Positions 62,826-64,000 of a stretch of DNA of 64,000 nt are shown here, piece after piece. The stretch lies in NCBI GenBank assembly GCA_965249965.1, contig OZ252262.1:62001-126000 (forward strand), written 5' to 3'. The position numbers and the translations under genes are program-made. Within the stretch, counting starts at the first letter, position 1. Each line of letters starts with the position of its first letter. A model generated the notes under the pieces. It was not told where the DNA came from. It ran no database searches and saw nothing but the letters and a program-made list of their open reading frames with translations. Source of the stretch: HXMU1420-13 sp965249965. Its GTDB lineage: Bacteria; Bacteroidota; Rhodothermia; Balneolales; Balneolaceae.

Positions 62826-63431
62826 ATGAAAAAAATCTGGCTTTTTGTCATTTTATTTGGAGCAGTTTCAACTTCTACATTTGCTCAGGTTAAACCAATT
62901 ACATCAGATTATAACTCGGTAGAATTAGCTAGGTTTGCCAGCGAAGCTCAATTTAAAAATCCAAATTCTGCTATGTGGATTTCAATCGGAGCAACGTTTA
63001 CATCCTATATAGTTGGACCACTTCTTATGTCGGCAGGGTCGTTTGCAGCTGTTTCTGCAGGTTTTTTTGTGATAATTGTAGCTCCTTCAACCGGGTATAT
63101 ATACATAGATAATAAACGTGAGTTTTGGCGGAACTCAGGAGCCCGTTTTTTAGGCGTTTCACTGGCTGCTATCGGAACTACCATTTTGTTTGTATCTGCA
63201 TTCGAGTCTATTGGAAGCTCTGAATCATCGGGTGGTGTAGATGAAGTTCTGGGTTCTGTTTTGGTATTAGGAGGTGTTGGTTTATTCGTATACAGTACGT
63301 TTCGCGATTTTATTCATGTAAGAAGGAAAACAAAAGAGTACAATAATTCCCTCGTTCAATCGGTGAATATTCAACCTGTAATTGACCCGATTAACAGCAC
63401 AGTTGGACTCGGATTTCGACTGAATTTTTAA
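62826..63431 (+). CDS. Membrane protein of unknown function
   Basis: The ATG at 62,826 gives 201 residues with a signal peptide (MKKIWLFVILFGAVSTSTFAQ) that a longer TTG start would hide. Two or three further hydrophobic segments follow (about 45-85, 105-125, 140-160), and the tail ends VGLGFRLNF, an outer-membrane-like aromatic end. No family recognised. Confidence 0.75.
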   Translation: MKKIWLFVILFGAVSTSTFAQVKPITSDYNSVELARFASEAQFKNPNSAMWISIGATFTSYIVGPLLMSAGSFAAVSAGFFVIIVAPSTGYIYIDNKREFWRNSGARFLGVSLAAIGTTILFVSAFESIGSSESSGGVDEVLGSVLVLGGVGLFVYSTFRDFIHVRRKTKEYNNSLVQSVNIQPVIDPINSTVGLGFRLNF

Positions 63432-63469
63432 TCATACCTATCATTATCTTTAGCAAAAAAGGAGTTTAA

Positions 63470-63895
63470 ATGGACGTTAAAGTAGATGTTAATTGGTTAG
63501 CTGAAGGATATCATTTCGAAGCGGGCAACGAGCAGGGCGGGCTTATCCGTATTGATGGAAACACGAATGCTGGGGGATTGGAATCTGGAATGAGCCCGAT
63601 GCAAATGCTTTTAGCCGGAGCCGCCGGATGTAGCGCCATTGATGTAATTTCTATTCTAGAAAAACAACGTCAGGATTTAAAATCTCTAACCGTTGACGTT
63701 ACCGGAGATCGCGTAAAACTGGATGCCGGTTATTCTGAGTATAAAAGTATCCACATGCACTTCACGCTATCAGGTAATTTAGAGGAGAAAAAAGTAGCTC
63801 GGGCGCTAGAATTATCGATAACCAAATATTGCTCCGTTTCTAAATCATTAGAAAAAACCAGTGCGATCAGTTACGACTTTACAATTATCAATTAA
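63470..63895 (+). CDS. OsmC/Ohr-family protein
   Basis: OsmC-family proteins reduce organic hydroperoxides with two cysteines. The 141-residue protein has GLESGMSPMQMLLAGAAGCSAIDVISILEKQRQ with one cysteine and ALELSITKYCSVSKSLEKT with the second, the YhfA-like version of the family. GGAG precedes the ATG by 6 bases. Substrate unknown. Confidence 0.92.
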   Translation: MDVKVDVNWLAEGYHFEAGNEQGGLIRIDGNTNAGGLESGMSPMQMLLAGAAGCSAIDVISILEKQRQDLKSLTVDVTGDRVKLDAGYSEYKSIHMHFTLSGNLEEKKVARALELSITKYCSVSKSLEKTSAISYDFTIIN

Positions 63896-63926
63896 GAATG
63901 AATCAATTATTAATGCTATTGCATTC

Positions 63927-64000
63927 TTAATTGATTAAATATTCATCCATCGCTAAAACGGCATTCAAAATAACCTCAACACTACTTTTGTAGAATTCCT
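63927..64000 (-). CDS. C-terminal end of a minus-strand gene (partial)
   Basis: Reading leftwards from the right edge, an open frame ends KSSVEVILNAVLAMDEYLIN and stop at 63,927. Only 24 residues are in the window, so the product cannot be named. The stop lies within an inverted repeat, AATCAATTATTAATGC/GCATTCTTAATTGATT (63,901-63,936), which could act as a bidirectional terminator with the OsmC-family gene. Confidence 0.4.
   Translation of the reverse strand, partial: EFYKSSVEVILNAVLAMDEYLIN

Noticed and set aside
1..64000. CRISPR arrays, insertion sequences, prophage or attachment sites
   Set aside because: No regularly spaced repeats, transposase, integrase or phage genes were found; the tRNA-Ile2 gene shows no repeated 3' end in the window.

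Overview
The window looks like a chromosomal segment of a marine, flagellated member of the Balneolota/Rhodothermota side of the Bacteroidota-related phyla. Two large secreted proteins end in the type IX secretion (T9SS) C-terminal sorting domain with the NYPNPFNPST motif that is common in that group. Base composition is AT-leaning, many starts lack a strong ribosome-binding site, and a complete flagellum gene set is present, which true Bacteroidetes usually lack. The lineage is an inference from gene content, not from a marker gene.

Bases 1-33,900 form an almost uninterrupted flagellar supercluster of four transcription units. (1) Minus strand, 8410 to the left edge: flgF-flgG-flgA-flgH-flgI-flgJ-flgN-flgK-flgL and a TPR protein resembling a decayed glycosyltransferase. 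(2) Plus strand, 8748-15,272: flhB-flhA-flhF-flhG-small membrane protein-fliA, then a small unknown gene. (3) Minus strand, 22,171-15,711: motA-motB-fliL-fliM-fliN-fliO-fliP-fliQ-fliR. (4) Minus strand, 33,887-22,399: flgB-flgC-small unknown-fliE-fliF-fliG-fliH-fliI-fliJ-MotE-like-fliK-flgD-flgE, ending at a strong terminator. Together these encode the rod, hook, rings, export gate, stator, C-ring, the placement GTPases and the flagellar sigma factor. Flagellin (fliC), the cap (fliD), fliS, a recognisable flgM and all che genes are absent from the window.

Bases 34,100-41,600 hold a signalling island beside the flagellar genes. It contains two intact histidine kinases, one kinase with a degenerate ATPase domain, a hybrid kinase, a truncated chemoreceptor-like membrane protein, an unknown 134-residue protein, and an unusual 700-bp stretch with two short promoter-terminator cassettes. 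Boxes resembling FliA (sigma-28) promoters (T-A/T-A-G/T, 15 bases, GCCGATAA or one mismatch) lie before the flhB-fliA unit, the motA unit and the two intact kinases, tying this island to the flagellar regulon. FliM lacks the CheY-binding N-terminal peptide, so how switching is controlled here is an open question.

Bases 41,700-48,900 hold two tandem T9SS-secreted proteins: a ThuA/PQQ-type dehydrogenase/PKD/PA14 mosaic and a GH81 endo-beta-1,3-glucanase, consistent with laminarin use. The remainder is mostly housekeeping: rsgA, an exported endonuclease/exonuclease/phosphatase-acid phosphatase fusion, tRNA-Ile2(CAU), a shortened AMP-forming ligase, hisF, gltB, hisE, a beta-phosphoglucomutase-like HAD protein, galM, a DUF6265 protein, a SIMPL-domain protein, a membrane protein and an OsmC-family protein. 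A minus-strand gene runs off each end of the window.
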